Below, piece by piece: positions 35,250-47,215 of a stretch of 64,000 nt of DNA (its first letter is position 1; every line of letters starts with the position of its first letter). The stretch covers positions 558,001 through 622,000 of the forward strand of contig PUFA01000287.1 of the NCBI GenBank assembly GCA_003508835.1, read 5' to 3'. The notes beneath the pieces were generated by a model that saw only the letters and a list, made by a program, of their open reading frames with translations, did no database searches and was not told where the DNA came from. Origin of the DNA: Eonycteris spelaea. Taxonomy: Eukaryota > Chordata > Mammalia > Chiroptera > Pteropodidae. A program made the position numbers and the translations under genes.

Positions 35250-35790
35250 AAAATTCTATGATGATCCCTCTCCTTATGTAATCCCCTCCTCTTGAGTGTG
35301 GTCAGGATGTATTTTGCTTCTAATTAATAGAGCATAGTCAATATGAAGAACTAAGGCCTATATATCAGTGTACTTTAAGTTAATCAAAAAGATCGTTCTA
35401 GGTCAGTTTGAACCTAATTAGGTGACCTCATTAAAAGAGAGTTCATGCTTTACATAAATTCAGAGGCTTGAACAAGCAACCTCTCTTTTTTTCAGTTTCT
35501 CTCTTTTTCTCCTTTGCTAGCTTTGAAGAAACAAGTTGTCGTGCATTCTATACCTGCAAGAAAATGAATTCTGCAACAACTAGAGATCTTAGAAGCACGT
35601 TATACTCTGCTTGAACTTCCAGATGAGAATACAACCTGGCTGACACCTTGGTTTCAGTCTTATAAAATCCTGAACGCAAAAGTTTAGTTAAGTTATAATT
35701 AGACTACTGACCCACATAATAAATATGTGTTGTTGTAAGTCAATAATTATGATAATTTATAAATACAGCAATAGATAACTAATACAAATT
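35250..35790 (+). mobile_element. Ancient LTR-like interspersed repeat (MaLR-like)
   Basis: Matches in order a widespread mammalian repeat as I remember it: CCTCTTGAGTGTGGTCAGGA, TAATTAGGTGACCTCATTAA, ATTCTGCAACAACTAGA, CACCTTGGTTTCAGTC, TACTGACCCACATAATAAAT and the end GCAATAGATAACTAATACA. The final AATAAA-type signal and end suggest an LTR, but class assignment is from memory. Confidence 0.5.
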
Positions 35791-35973
35791 TGAACATATG
35801 CAGCAAACTATTACCAGTCCCTAAATATATAATGTAATAACTGAAAGAAGTATAGGAAGAATGGATGAATCAAAAATTGATCTGAAAAGTTTTGACATGC
35901 TATTTTTTTCAAAAAATTTCTTTTAAAAATAAGCAAGTTATAGAATGGCTTAAATATGATCGATAAACTAATA

Positions 35974-36197
35974 CAGTTGAACCCTTGAACACATGGAAGT
36001 TAGGAGACCTGATCACAGTCAAAAATCCTTGTATAACTATAGTTGGCCCTCTGCGTACTTGGATTCCTAACTGCAGAACTGACCCTTGAACAACATGGGT
36101 TTGAACTGTGTGGATCAATTGAATTGTGGTCAATTGAAAAAAACTCTATATAAGTGGATCCATGCAGTTTGAACTCATGTTATTCAATAGTTAATTG
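35974..36197. mobile_element. Palindromic Tc1/mariner-type element
   Basis: The left end CAGTTGAACCCTTGAACA and the reversed right end (CAATTAACTATTGAATAACA) form terminal inverted repeats, each next to a TA. A third internal copy of the terminal motif (GACCCTTGAACAACATGGGT, about 36080-36100) suggests a nested or rearranged copy. About 220 bp, no transposase. Confidence 0.55.
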
Positions 36198-36279
36198 TAT
36201 ATGTCTTTTAACTGAAACCCACAAGACCAGAAGAATCTCAGAATTTAGATTCTGAGAATATAAAGGCATTTTCACACCT

Positions 36280-38570
36280 CTGCAAATCAGAGTAATAACC
36301 ACATTAACAAAAATAAAGGGCAAAAATCACATGATCATCTCAATCAATGAAGAAAAAGCATTTCACAAAATTCAACATCCTTCATGATAAAAATACTCAA
36401 CAAATTAGGAATAAGAGCAAATTACTTGAACATAATGGTCTTATATGAGAAGGCCACAACTTACATAATACTTAATGATTAAAAAAAAACAAAAACTTTT
36501 CCTCCAAGAACAGGAACAAAGCAAGGGTGCCCACTCTTACCACTTCTATTCAACACAGTACTGGATGTTCTAGCTAGTGCAATTAGGCAAGAAAAATAAA
36601 TAAAAGGCATTCATTTGGAAAGAAAGAAAATAAATTATCTCTGTTGACAGATGATATGATTTTTTTTATGTAAAGAATCCAAAGATTTCATACACACACA
36701 CATGTGTGCACACACACACACAAAACCTTTAAAACTCATAAGTGACTTCATCAAAGTTGCAGGATATGATATCAACATATGAGAATCCATGGCATTTATA
36801 TACAACAATAATGAACAATCTAAAAAAGAAATTAAGAATATAATCCCATTTATAATAGCCTGAAAGAGAATACATTCTTAGAAATAAGCTTAACCAAGGA
36901 GACAGAACACTTGTACACTACACACTAAAAAACACAGATGAAAAAAATAAATAAATAAAAGATACAAATAAATAGAAAGAAATCTATGTTCATGACTTAA
37001 TATGTCAAGGCAATATATAGATTAAATGTAATTTCCTAATAACATTTTCTGAAGAAATAGGAAAAAAAATCCATCCTACAATTCATTTAAAATTTCAGAG
37101 TATCCCAAATAGCCAAAACAATCTTGGGGAAAATATGCTAGAAGTCTCACATTTTCAAATTTGAAAACATATTACAAAGCTACAGAAATAAAAACAGTAT
37201 GATACTGGTATAAAAAACAAACATAAAAATCAATGGAATTATATAAAGAGCCCAAATATAAACTGTTGTTGTATATGGTCAAATAATCTTTAAGAAGGAT
37301 GTCAAGACTATACAATATGAAGAGGAGAGTGCCTTCAACAAGTGGTGTTAAGGAAATTGGATATTCACATGTAAAGGAATAAAGTTAGAAGCTTACTTTA
37401 CATGAGATAATTCAAAAATTAACTCAAAATGGATTAAATACCTAATTATAAGACCTGAAACTATAAAACACCTAGAAGGAAACTTAGGGGAAAAGGCTCA
37501 TGACATTGGTTTTGGTGATGATTTCTTGTATATGACACTAAAACCACAGGCAACAAATGCAAAAAATAGATAAATTGGCCTATATAAATTCTCTACAACA
37601 AAAGAAACACTCAATAAAGTGAAACAGCAACTTGTGGAATGAGATATTTGTAAGCCATATATCTCATAAGAGGTTAATATCTAGAATATAAAAAGAACAC
37701 CTACAACTCAACAATAACAACAAAAAAGCCCAATTAAAAATGTGTGTAGGATTTGAATAGACATTTATCCAAAGAGACATACAAACGGTCAACAAGCAAT
37801 GAAAAAATGCTCAACATCAGCAATCATCATAAAAATGCAAATCAAAACAATGATGGGATATCACCTCATACCCATTAAGAAGGCTGCTATCAAAAACAGA
37901 AAATAGTGTTGACAAGAATGGGAAGAAATTGGAGCTCTTATGCACTGTTAGTGGAAATGTAAAATGGTGCAGCCACTACGGAAAAGAGTATGATGATTCC
38001 TCAAAAAAATTAAAAACAGAATTACCATATGATCTAGCAATCCCACTTCTTGGTATGTATCCGAAAGAATTTAAAATAGAATCTCAAAGAGGTATTTGTG
38101 CACCCATCGCACCATTATTCATAATAGCCAAGAGATGAAAGTAACCTAGGTACCCACTGAAGGATAAATGGATAAAGGAAATGTGGTATACACATACAAG
38201 GGACTATTTCTCAGCCTCAAAAAGAAGTAAATGTTGTCATATGCTGCAACATAGGTGAACCTTGAAAACATTATGCTAAGTGAAATAAGCCAGTCACAAA
38301 ATGACAAATACTGTATTATTCCATTCATATCAAGTATCTAAGCAGACAAACACTTAAAACAGAAAGTATAATTATGGTTGCTAGGAGCTGGGAATAGGAG
38401 AAAAGAGTTTTTGTTCAATGGATGTAGTTTCAGTTTTGACCGATGAAAATGTTCTAGCAATCAGTTGCACAGCCATGTGGAGATAGTTAACACTACTATA
38501 TTGTACAGTTAACAAGGTAATAATAGCAAATTTTGTTATGTGTTTTTTAACCCAACTAAAAAAAGTGTTA
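36280..38570 (+). mobile_element. L1 3' half, 5'-truncated
   Basis: Begins in the ORF2 reverse transcriptase (ACATGATCATCTCAATCAAT near 36330; GACAGATGATATGATT near 36645). It continues through the C-terminal region (TTACCATATGATCTAGCAAT near 38023) and ends in A-rich sequence near 38560. No frame above about 70 codons. One of the older L1 copies here. Confidence 0.75.
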
Positions 38571-38574
38571 ATGA

Positions 38575-39175
38575 AAGTTTGTTGAAGAATTTTTACATGG
38601 ATTCAAGGTACTAATTCATAAATTATTTATAATTAGAAAGGTGAGAATATACTTTTACCATGGAGACATCTGGCATTGAACAACTTAACCAAGTGACAGT
38701 TGGATATCTGATCATTATGTAAGAAAACAAAAATTACATATTATCATTTAGAATTTTTTCCAAAAATCTTTGATCTTCATCTAATCATGAAAAAATCATC
38801 AGACAAATTTGGAAAGTGAATGTCAGAGAAGAATTTGAGGAGATCAGAAGGTGGAAAGATGATATAGAGATATAACAATTTAAATGCAAGGTATGAATTT
38901 TTATTAGATCTTGGCTTTTAAAAAACAACTGGCTATAAAGGAAATTTTGAGAACCATTGGAGAAATTTGAATATGAAATGTATATAATTTAATATTATTG
39001 AATTATTACTCATCTTCTTATTTGTAATAGTGGTTAAATGGGAAAATATTTATATTTAGAAGTTCAAGCCAAAGTATTTGGAGTTAAGGTGTCATTTTTC
39101 CTGCAATTCACTTTTAAATGATTCACCAAATTATATGTGTATGTGTAGAGAGAGGAGCAAACATGGCAAAATCAT

Positions 39176-39219
<44 letters not shown>

Positions 39220-39962
39220 AACATATATACATAAATACACTCCCATGTAAAATTCATTCAGATTGTCCACTGTCCTCTACCAACAAAAGTTTGGTAATCT
39301 GCCCAGCATTATAATACGCCTAGCATTATAGCATGGTACTGCATATTTCTTTGGAAGGAGCTAGGTTGGAAAGGTGAAGAAAATGCTAAATTCATTCCTA
39401 TCAACAAAAACTGTTCCATGAATCCATAGGCAAGACGAAGTTCCTGCTTTCTCAATCCATCACTTGAAGTCCCAAAACCTTTGGCCATTCTATAGGAGAA
39501 TCTGTAAAATCAATTTGAGGATCAGTTGGAGGCTGAGAAGGCTGACGTTAAAATGCTGCCAAGCCCCTAACCAATTGGGTTAGAAACAGCTGCAGTTTAA
39601 AAGTTTGTCACAGTAACAAAGCAAACAAGAACTGATTAAGAAAGTAATGGACTGGAGAGAACTCCAAACACACAATATTAACACCCCAAGTAAACCAGAC
39701 ATTGCTTAAGTCACCTCTGTGCTAAAAAGCATAAAATGATAAATGCTCAGACACAACTCTTATACCCTGTAGCCTTGAGCGATTGAGAAGGGGAAGAGCA
39801 ACTTCATGGGCATAACACAGTGATTGTAAAGGACTATGCAGTCTAAAGATGTTTGGTTAAGAAAATATTAGACCTTGGAGTCAGAACTTTTAGTAATAAA
39901 GTGCACTAAGTTTATACAAATTTAGTTTACTATGCTCTTTCTTCCCAAATGATAGTCAATAG
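38575..39962. other. No recognised repeat apart from (AC)n
   Basis: AT-rich. A near-duplicate GCCCAGCATTATAATAC / GCCTAGCATTATAGC lies at about 39301-39332. Nothing else assigned. Confidence 0.45.
39179..39216. repeat. (AC)n microsatellite
   Basis: Nineteen uninterrupted AC units. Confidence 0.95.
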
Positions 39963-39964
39963 TG

Positions 39965-40925
39965 TCTGTATGTATGTGTTACGTGACATTGAGTCAGCTC
40001 TGACTCCTGGCAACCCTATGAATGAGTGATGCCCACAATATGCTGTCCTCAACAGCCCTGCTCAGCTCCTGTTGATTTCATGCCTGTGGCTTTAGAAGTC
40101 AATTCACCTTATATTTGGCCTTCCTCTTTTTCTGCTCCCTTCTATTTTCTCCAGAATTATTTGTCTTTTCCAAGAAATCCTGCCTTCTGTTGAAACGCCC
40201 AAAGTTAGGAAGCTTCGGTTTTGTCATTTTTGCTTCCAGTGAAGTTTCAGCTTAATTTGCTCTAGGACTCACTTGTTAATCTTTCTGGTGATCTAGGGTA
40301 TCTGTAGAGCTCTCCTCCAATGCCATATTTCAAATAAATCATTTTTTCTTCCATCAGTACTTTTCACTGTCCAACTTTCACATCTGTACATTGTGACTGG
40401 GAATAGAAGGGCGTGTTCTAATTCCTCTATTGTCGCCCTTCCAAATCTCAGCCTTCCCTTGATTTCTTGGCTGCAGTCCCTATTTGAATTGATGACTGAC
40501 CCAAAGTAAGCAAAATCTTTAAAAAATCTAATGCCTTCCTTGTCTATATTAAAGTAGTGTCTTTCTTCCATAGTCATAATTTTTGTCTTCTTGATGTTTA
40601 ATTACAGTCCTGTTTTGGCACTTTCTCCTTTCACTTTCATCAGAAGCCATTTTAAATCATTGCTACTTTTTGCCAATAACATGGTGTCATCTGCATATCT
40701 TAAGTTATTGATATTTCTTCCACTAATTTTTACTCTTCCTCTCTCTGAGCCTAGCCCAGTTTTTTGTATATGTTCTATGTACAGATTAAATAAATGGGGA
40801 AATAACATGCACCCTTGTCTAAGATTTTTCCTTGTAGGAAACTATTCTATCTCCACATTCTGTTGACAATGGCTTCTTGTTCATATCACAGGTTACATAT
40901 CAATAGTACTAATGCAGTAAAGGCC
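39965..40925 (-). mobile_element. RTE-clade LINE, 3' part
   Basis: Read on the minus strand it encodes the second half of an RTE/BovB-like reverse transcriptase and the C-terminal region, then a 3'UTR (plus-strand ACATTGAGTCAGCTCTGACT, CTCCTGGCAACCCTATGA). It ends at a short TGTATG-type tail (plus-strand TCTGTATGTATGTG near 39965-39979), typical of RTE elements. It is 5'-truncated near 40925. Quite distinct from the L1, L2 and MIR content elsewhere. The exact subfamily is unknown to me. Confidence 0.8.
40293..40840 (-). pseudogene. RTE reverse transcriptase fragment
   Basis: From about 40840 to 40293 (minus) one reading frame shows RT features in order: RQGC, LFNLYIEH, then INNLRYADDTMLLA holding the YADD catalytic motif. 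After LLMKVKGESAKTGL comes a single in-frame TAA (plus-strand 40603-40605), then the frame continues through LNIKKTKIM, FKDFAYFGS, INSNRDCSQEIKGRL and MYRCESWTV. Compared with RTE proteins as I know them, about 20 residues are missing before FPVTMYRCES. The start of the RT domain is absent. Nonfunctional but notably legible. Confidence 0.8.
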
Positions 40926-42358
40926 GATAATTTTATATAATGTTTGTTTTTATTGGTTTTGAGATATCCATATTTATAGACAGGGGACCCACAGAGTCAT
41001 ATAGAAAATTAGACATTGTTTTCTGCCCCAGTTAGCTTTATTTTGCTGTATATGAGGCTAGACTTCATTTAAAGCTACCTCACTCATCTGAGAAAGAATG
41101 GGGTGATGATTAGCAATTTTCCTTCTTCAAATCCAAATCTGCTGACTTCAGGAGCCAAAGCCTTCATATGAATTACAGAGTGTTCAAAGCTATGGGTGTC
41201 TCCTTACATTTCTGGTACAAACATTTCTCGTAAATTATTATTATGACACAATGAAAAAGGCATCTCCTAAAGGAGCAAACCCTGATTGATTTAAGTGGTG
41301 ATTACTATTGCTCTACATCCCCAGGGCCTGTGTAGTCATGTTTGCCTGTTTATTCTGTTCTAAAGTTTCGTCTCTGTGGCTGAAGAAATACAGCAGTCAA
41401 TTCAGTTGTCACTCAATCAGTATAGAACAATAGAGTAAATAAGAAATAAGTTTAAGCAGATAGATTATAACAGATATCTCACATAAATCCAAAAAGAACC
41501 AAACCAAAAAAATGGGGGAAAAAAAACAGAAAAATGTAACAGTCTAAAATGAATGTAAAATGAAACACTCACCAATTCTCTTAAGTAAAACTGAATGACT
41601 TCTAAGATGCTCATTAGGAAAAATTTTTTATGCTACTTATACAAATAAAAGAAAATGTTTCCAAGAAAACACTTGATGTTCTACCCTATTATTATTCAAA
41701 ATTATGATGAAAAAAACTAACATGATGTTCATGCTATGCTGCAGAAAGGAAAAGAACACTTGATTTTCTCCCAATATGTTTATTTTAATACAGAGTGTTT
41801 ATAAAACAAAATTAGGTAGAGAACTGCAATTATTAAGTTAATGTGTTCACCCTAAATTATTTCAATTCTCCAATTTATTTACAGAAATAAATTAAGACAA
41901 CTCACTCTTTACATAAAAGTTAATATGCCTTTGGTGATTCAAAAGATGTAATTCTGTATTTTAGAATACAGCATGCTACATTTGATAGCACGTTTATTAA
42001 GCTATCTCTATAACAGCAATTAACAAAATATATTTGGGGAACTGCAAAAACATTACAAATTATCACAAAGAGTGTAAAATCACCTAATTTTTAAAAATAG
42101 TATATATGTAAAAACATATATTTATGACATCAACTCCTTAGCATTGAAAGGTTTATTAAATGAAATGACAATAAAAATTTGAAAGGCTGCAGTTCATTGC
42201 ACTAGAGCTGCATATCTCCAGAACAGAATTCTAAAGATATGTTAAATAGTAAGTGTCTTATGCTCGCATATGGGAGGAATTCTGCCTTCTTGGCTGCAGA
42301 ACTCTGAGAGACAATTTTTTACAGTGTGTTGTAGTGCTCCAGATGTTTGGCCATAATA

Positions 42359-42410
<52 letters not shown>

Positions 42411-42510
42411 AGTCACTACAGGAACAAATGTTCATAGGTACACACTTTGGAAATCTTTTTTCCTAGAAGAGTAAGTTTACAATGGTAGTTGAACCCCTCG
42501 ATGTGATTAA
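40926..42510. other. No recognised gene or repeat apart from (GT)n
   Basis: AT-rich sequence with no frame above about 75 codons; the 73-codon frame at 42253-42474 is mostly translation of the GT repeat. Confidence 0.45.
42361..42409. repeat. (GT)n microsatellite
   Basis: Twenty-four uninterrupted GT units plus one G. Confidence 0.97.
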
Positions 42511-42514
42511 GATG

Positions 42515-42790
42515 GTGTATCAGTTTAGTAAGGCCGTTGTCAAAAAAGAACTACAAACTGAATACCTTAAAAGATAAAAATTAAATGTCCCACAATCCTG
42601 GAGTCTAGAAATTTGAGATCAAGATGTTGGCAGGGACAACTGAAAGGATCTTTTCCAGGCCTTCCTCCTATTTTCTAGTAGTTCCTTGGCTTGTGGCTGC
42701 ATAATTTGATCTTCACATGGAGTTCTTCCCATGTAAGTGGCTCTATCCAAATTTCTCCTTCACATCTCACTCATCACAGGCAGTTCTACT
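42515..42790 (+). mobile_element. Ancient interspersed repeat, class not assigned
   Basis: Contains in order weak matches to a common mammalian repeat: TGTATCAGTTTAGTAAGG, CACAATCCTGGAGTCTAGAA, GAGATCAAGATGTTGGCAGG, CTTCACATGGAGTTCTTCCC. I recall this family as LTR- or MER-type but cannot place it. Confidence 0.45.
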
Positions 42791-42799
42791 ATTAAGTTG

Positions 42800-43940
42800 T
42801 GCTTTTAAAATTTTGTAATGGAAAATAAACCACTGTTATGTAAAAGAAATGTTAGCAGTATATCTTTGAGGTGATTGTAATATATTCTAGTGAACCATGC
42901 GCTAGAGATCCTGATGAATATTTTGTTATATCTCCATGTAAAACTAGTCTCCCCCTTTTTCTGACTGACAATAGAATTCTCTAGGACATATGTTTTATCA
43001 TTTAAAAATATTCAGTTTATCTTTGTATCATATGTATTGCCTTGTGCTGTTTCAGTACTTTGTATAAGATTGTAATTCCCTAGAGAGTGATAGCACATTC
43101 CATATCAATTTTATAGCCTCAGTATGGGTTATCTCAGAGCTCAATGCAAAGTACATAATTAATATAAACTTGTTTAAGGAATTAAATAATTTACTCTCCA
43201 AAGAGAAATATCACACAATCATAACTGGAAAAGTCATTCAGAATGCTACTGAAGAAAAAAAGACGAAAACTATTCTCCAAGCCTTCTCTAACTTTAAAGC
43301 ATACATAAAGGTTATGAGTTTTGTCATTGAAATTTTTGTCACCTTTGGTATCTGTTATCTCTTACTTTCTGGTGGTTATTTCTTGGTTCACTTGACCAAT
43401 TCATATCTCTGCTCTCTGTATCGGTTGGCATTGCCCAAGGTTCTATGCTTAGCCTGATTTACATCTGTTAAATCTTTCCCTGTACAATATTCACACAATT
43501 CAGCTGTCAACTCCACAGCAGACTAGGTATAAGTACACTTCTCTGGCCTCTTCTCAAGCCCAGAAACAATGTCCACTTACCCACACTTAAACTCATTACT
43601 GTCCTTAAAAAGATCAATTTTTCTTCTGTAACCTGTATTTTGAGGAATTAAAAGAGTGCTCACCAGTCATCTTTGTATTGTTCTTTTCTTTCCCCTCTTT
43701 CATCCAATATACTGCTGTCTTGATAATTCTATCTCCATATGCCATCTACCCTTTTCTTCCCTTCCATTATTATTAACAGAAATCTGTTTCAGACTTTTCT
43801 TGAACTGCCATTCTTTTCATTTGCTTGATCTCACTTCTCATTCTCTTTCTATCACAAACTATTTTTCAAATCGCAACTGTGGTGAATTTTTCTCATTTGT
43901 TCCTTCAAATCTACTACCCATCCTACATCAACAACAGTTT
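42800..43940. other. No firm assignment; pyrimidine-rich second half
   Basis: Around 43060-43160 there is a faint L2/MIR-like 3' part (ATTGTAATTCCCTAGAGAGT). Bases 43620-43940 are C/T-rich and give open frames (95 and 110 codons) with no family resemblance. Confidence 0.35.
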
Positions 43941-43944
43941 TTGT

Positions 43945-44255
43945 CCTCTAGCTTCCAATTGGTTTTGACCAGTGAGAAATGCTGGTAGGTGTTCATATGA
44001 TAAGCAGAGTGAATCAAGGTTATTTATTGCCCTGATGTCTTTGATTCTATTAGGTGGCCCTCTTCACACAGCTCTCTCTCCAGAGCTGTGGATGGCAAAA
44101 CCCTGCCCCCCCCACCAACTCTAGTTTCAAATCCTAGAAGTTGTATTTCTTTTAATTGCCATACATTCTCCGAATACTTTTGCAGAATCTCTTTAGTAAA
44201 CATTTCTCAAATTATCTGATTTAGATGTGTCATGTTTTCTAACTAATGCACTAAC
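43945..44255 (+). mobile_element. Ancient interspersed repeat, class not assigned
   Basis: TCCAATTGGTTTTGACCAGT, TTATTTATTGCC, GTGGCCCTCTTCACACAGCT and TCTCAAATTATCTGATTTAG appear in the order I remember from one common mammalian repeat. Contains an 8-C run at 44106-44113. Confidence 0.4.
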
Positions 44256-44299
44256 CCAAAACAAAAAATTATGTCACTTTCCCAACAAAATTTTAGTGG

Positions 44300-44700
44300 T
44301 CCCCCTCCCCCATTGTATAACTTCCAAACTTAGTAGTCTGGCATTCAAAGTCTTCCACAGTTTGCCCCACTATTCCTCTTCCAATATAGCCATAACAGTC
44401 CCTATCGCTGATCTATGCTCAGGCTCACTGTAATTTACTAGTTCCTTAAAGATCCATATATTTTTGTGCACTATGTCCAGAAATTACTTCTACTCCTCTT
44501 TATGGTGAAATGCTATTTGTATTTCAATGCCCAGTTAAAAAATCCTATCTTTCAATGAAGACTTCTCAATAGAAATCACCTCTTATTTCTTTGTTCTTCT
44601 AAATCTGTTGCATTTTTAATTATGTTATGGCTTAAACTATATTATATCAATACTATTTCAATGAGGGCTATGTATTAATATTTTTGTGTTAATATCAAAC
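44300..44700 (+). mobile_element. L2 LINE remnant
   Basis: GGCATTCAAAGTCTTCCACA, then GCCCAGTTAAAAAATCCTAT and GACTTCTCAATAGAAATCAC follow the order of the L2 region shortly before its 3' end. Strongly diverged. Confidence 0.5.
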
Positions 44701-45435
44701 ATTCCATTTTTTTTTTCTGACACGTGTACTAAGTATAGCAAAAGAATAGCTCTCTGCATAGGCTAAAGCTTCTAGAAGGAAATGCAGCCTGAGCTGGGTG
44801 CTACACACGACTGTAGTTATGCCCCTCATGCAAAAACTACTATATCCCCAACCAAATAGCAACTTCTATACTATTGAGCATTATCAAAAAATGATGATAT
44901 TTAGAAAAAATATAGAAGGCAGAGCTATAACAGATGGTGTATATATAGTTCTTGGTGTGAGAAAAATAAACTTCAACAAAGAAAATTCTTAAAATTACAC
45001 CTTAATTTTAGTAGAAAGAAAGCTGGGGATATAGGCAAGAGTAACAGATGGAGCCGATTAAAATATTCTTCTGTGCTTTGACTCATAACTCTGTGAACCT
45101 GGAAAAGAAGTCGAAAAATTCCCCCTAGAGAACCAAGTGATTCTTCCTTGGTTATGCTGTGCTGATAATGTTGAATAAGTGCTACCCAAAGTTCTTCTCA
45201 TTACTAACATCCAAATTTCTCTAATTCTCTGGGTCCACAATCAAATTTAAGGCACAGATATTAGCTTCAAATGATAATAACCCTTAAGAAACTGGCTTAT
45301 ATCTTACGCCAGAATTAAACCAAGGAAGGTCAAGTTGAGCAAGTAAAGTAAGTTTAAACATTTTTTATTTTTTACAATCAGTAATATAAGTGCTTATATT
45401 ACTTGGTTGTTGTGAATGGTGAAATTGTAGTGTAT
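44701..45435. other. No recognised gene or repeat
   Basis: AT-rich; short frames of 60-64 codons only. Confidence 0.45.
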
Positions 45436-45437
45436 CT

Positions 45438-46080
45438 GTTACCTGAGAATGGGGTTCCCCTCTCGACATGTTATCCAGGTTCTTGATGTCTTGAACAAAG
45501 AATAGAGCAAGATACTGAAATCCAGCTGAAAAGAATAACTTTATTAGAAGCAATAGGACACTTCCAGATATGGAAGTGGGCCTGAGCAAGAGAAGTGTGG
45601 CTTGAAAAGGCTCATGGGCTCAAAGGCACTGTAACAAATTCTTTGGGGTTTTTAATCCCAATTGGCTGTGGATGGTTACCTTTTTTAGAGGAGTGGGCTT
45701 CCTTGATTGACAACTAAAATTGACAGGACTCAGTGATTCGTCATTTGCTTTCTGTGCATGTTTGTTCCCAGAATTCAGTCTTTTATAATGATATGAATGA
45801 ACTTCTGGGCATATTTATTATATTATAATGGTTATAATGAGGCTCAGGTGAATTGAAGGTTGTTGGGGTCTTCATTGCACAGGTGACTGGCTAAAACTAG
45901 TACCCAATTTCCTGCTCACTTGTTTCCTTGTATGAGTTACTTTTAGCCTCAAAATGCCTTCTGGCTTGATTAATTGTGGGCAGACTAGGGCAGACCTTTT
46001 CTAGGATACAATGACCTCAATGTCTTTGCAGGCAGACCCGAACCCCCCTATCTAAATTTCCTGCCTAACTCTTTTCTAAG
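45438..46080 (-). mobile_element. Probable LTR, antisense; right limit uncertain
   Basis: The left edge TGTTACCTGAG gives a CA-ending LTR on the minus strand. Minus-strand promoter-like signals occur in LTR order: CCAAT (plus 45661-45665), a TTAAAAA box (about 45649-45656) and AATAAA (45540-45545), about 105 bp apart, then about 100 bp to the edge. I found no duplication and no primer binding site beside it. Family unknown; different from the gammaretroviral and class II LTRs here. Confidence 0.45.
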
Positions 46081-46853
46081 AGCCATGAGTCCCCTTATTA
46101 TTACTTTGGATGTTGAGGGATGGGAGGCCTCTTCTTCTATATCTGCTTCCTGCTGAGGATGGTTGTTGTCCCTGCTTGTTGGAGTTTCATGGAGCTCTTT
46201 TCCTTTCTGTCTTAGTCAGGATGGGGACTTGGGTTTCCTGCTGAAGTGCCACTTCAGTCCCCAGACAGGAAAAAGATAAAAACTTGTTATTTGAATCATA
46301 TATAGTTACATTTTTATTATTGATTTGCCTATCAAGCAAGTAAAGGAAATCAGGCTTGATTAACATATTGTGTTTAAAAAAAAGAAAAAAAAAAAAGGAT
46401 AAAATGTCCCTCTCTTCCATGACTCCAAGGACCCTGTTTTGGCCTAAAGCCATTTCTATCTTGTAACTAGCCAAGGAGCATGCTGAGTTTCAATGATCTT
46501 AATCAGTAGCCAGAGGACCTAAATTACCAGTTTTAAGGTAATTATCTAAGTTTGAGGGAGAGGGTCTTTCTCCAAAGAAAGGAGGAAAGAAAAGGCTTAA
46601 CTAGGTTTACTAAAAAGATTAAGAATTTTGCAAGTGATGGTCCATATCATATCTATTCTACAATGAATGACAAAAGCAAAGACTTATGAGGCAATTATGA
46701 GTTTGAAGCTACATACACTGAACTGTAAAAAAATTTTTAAGAAGAAAACAAAAACAGCTTACCATGCAGATATTTGGGCTGTAGATGAAGTACAAATAGA
46801 TATTTCAGAACAATAAGAGTACTGAAAAAACCTTTCACTTTTGTCCAATTGTT
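46081..46853. other. No firm assignment
   Basis: May continue the LTR-like unit to its left. An A-rich run occurs at about 46373-46398. No coding resemblance. Confidence 0.35.
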
Positions 46854-46857
46854 ATAT
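46854..46857. repeat. 4-bp provirus target duplication, left
   Basis: ATAT, matching 51589-51592 just after the 3' LTR. Four bases is the usual length for gammaretroviruses; AT-only sequence makes it weak alone. Confidence 0.6.
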
Positions 46858-47195
46858 TGTGCTGGCTGGAAAATTACTGCTTGGCTATCGTCCATGGGAA
46901 CATAGGCTATCACCCATGGGACTATAACACTCTAACAATAAGCTTTCTGCATCTGTACCTCGCTTGCACAACTGACCTGTGGGTTGACAAAAAGAAGAAA
47001 AATAGACTTTTGTGTTCAGACAGAATGAAGAATGGAGTTTAGGGCTTAAAAACCCTGTACCTCTACATTTCGGGCTGCTTAATTTGTGGTCTACGTACCC
47101 CTGGCAGACCCAGCTGGATGAATAAAGAGTATGTTTCCTATAACTCACTGATTTCTGGTGGTCTGTGTGTCTATCAGGGGCTCGCCGCTATAACA
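46858..47195 (+). mobile_element. Gammaretroviral ERV, 5' LTR
   Basis: A 338-bp LTR beginning TGTGCTGGCTGG and ending TAACA. It pairs with 51245-51588 with about 28 substitutions and three small indels by eye (roughly 8%). A TTAAAAA box lies at 47046-47052 and AATAAA at 47121-47126, the normal U3-R order. It is followed by two bases and then the primer binding site, as in gammaretroviruses. Confidence 0.9.
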
Positions 47196-47197
47196 TT

Positions 47198-47215
47198 TGG
47201 AGGCCCCAGCGAGAT
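47198..47215 (+). promoter_or_regulatory. Primer binding site, tRNA-Thr type
   Basis: TGGAGGCCCCAGCGAGAT is the complement of the 3' end of tRNA-Thr(UGU) as I recall it (…ATCTCGCTGGGGCCTCCA). It is two bases from the LTR. Thr-primed class I ERVs are known; most gammaretroviruses use Pro, Gln or Glu. Confidence 0.8.

Noticed and set aside
43656..43988. 110-codon plus-strand frame as a possible small secreted protein
   Set aside because: Pyrimidine-rich DNA gives the L/S/F-rich product; it overlaps an old interspersed repeat and no splice or promoter context is visible.
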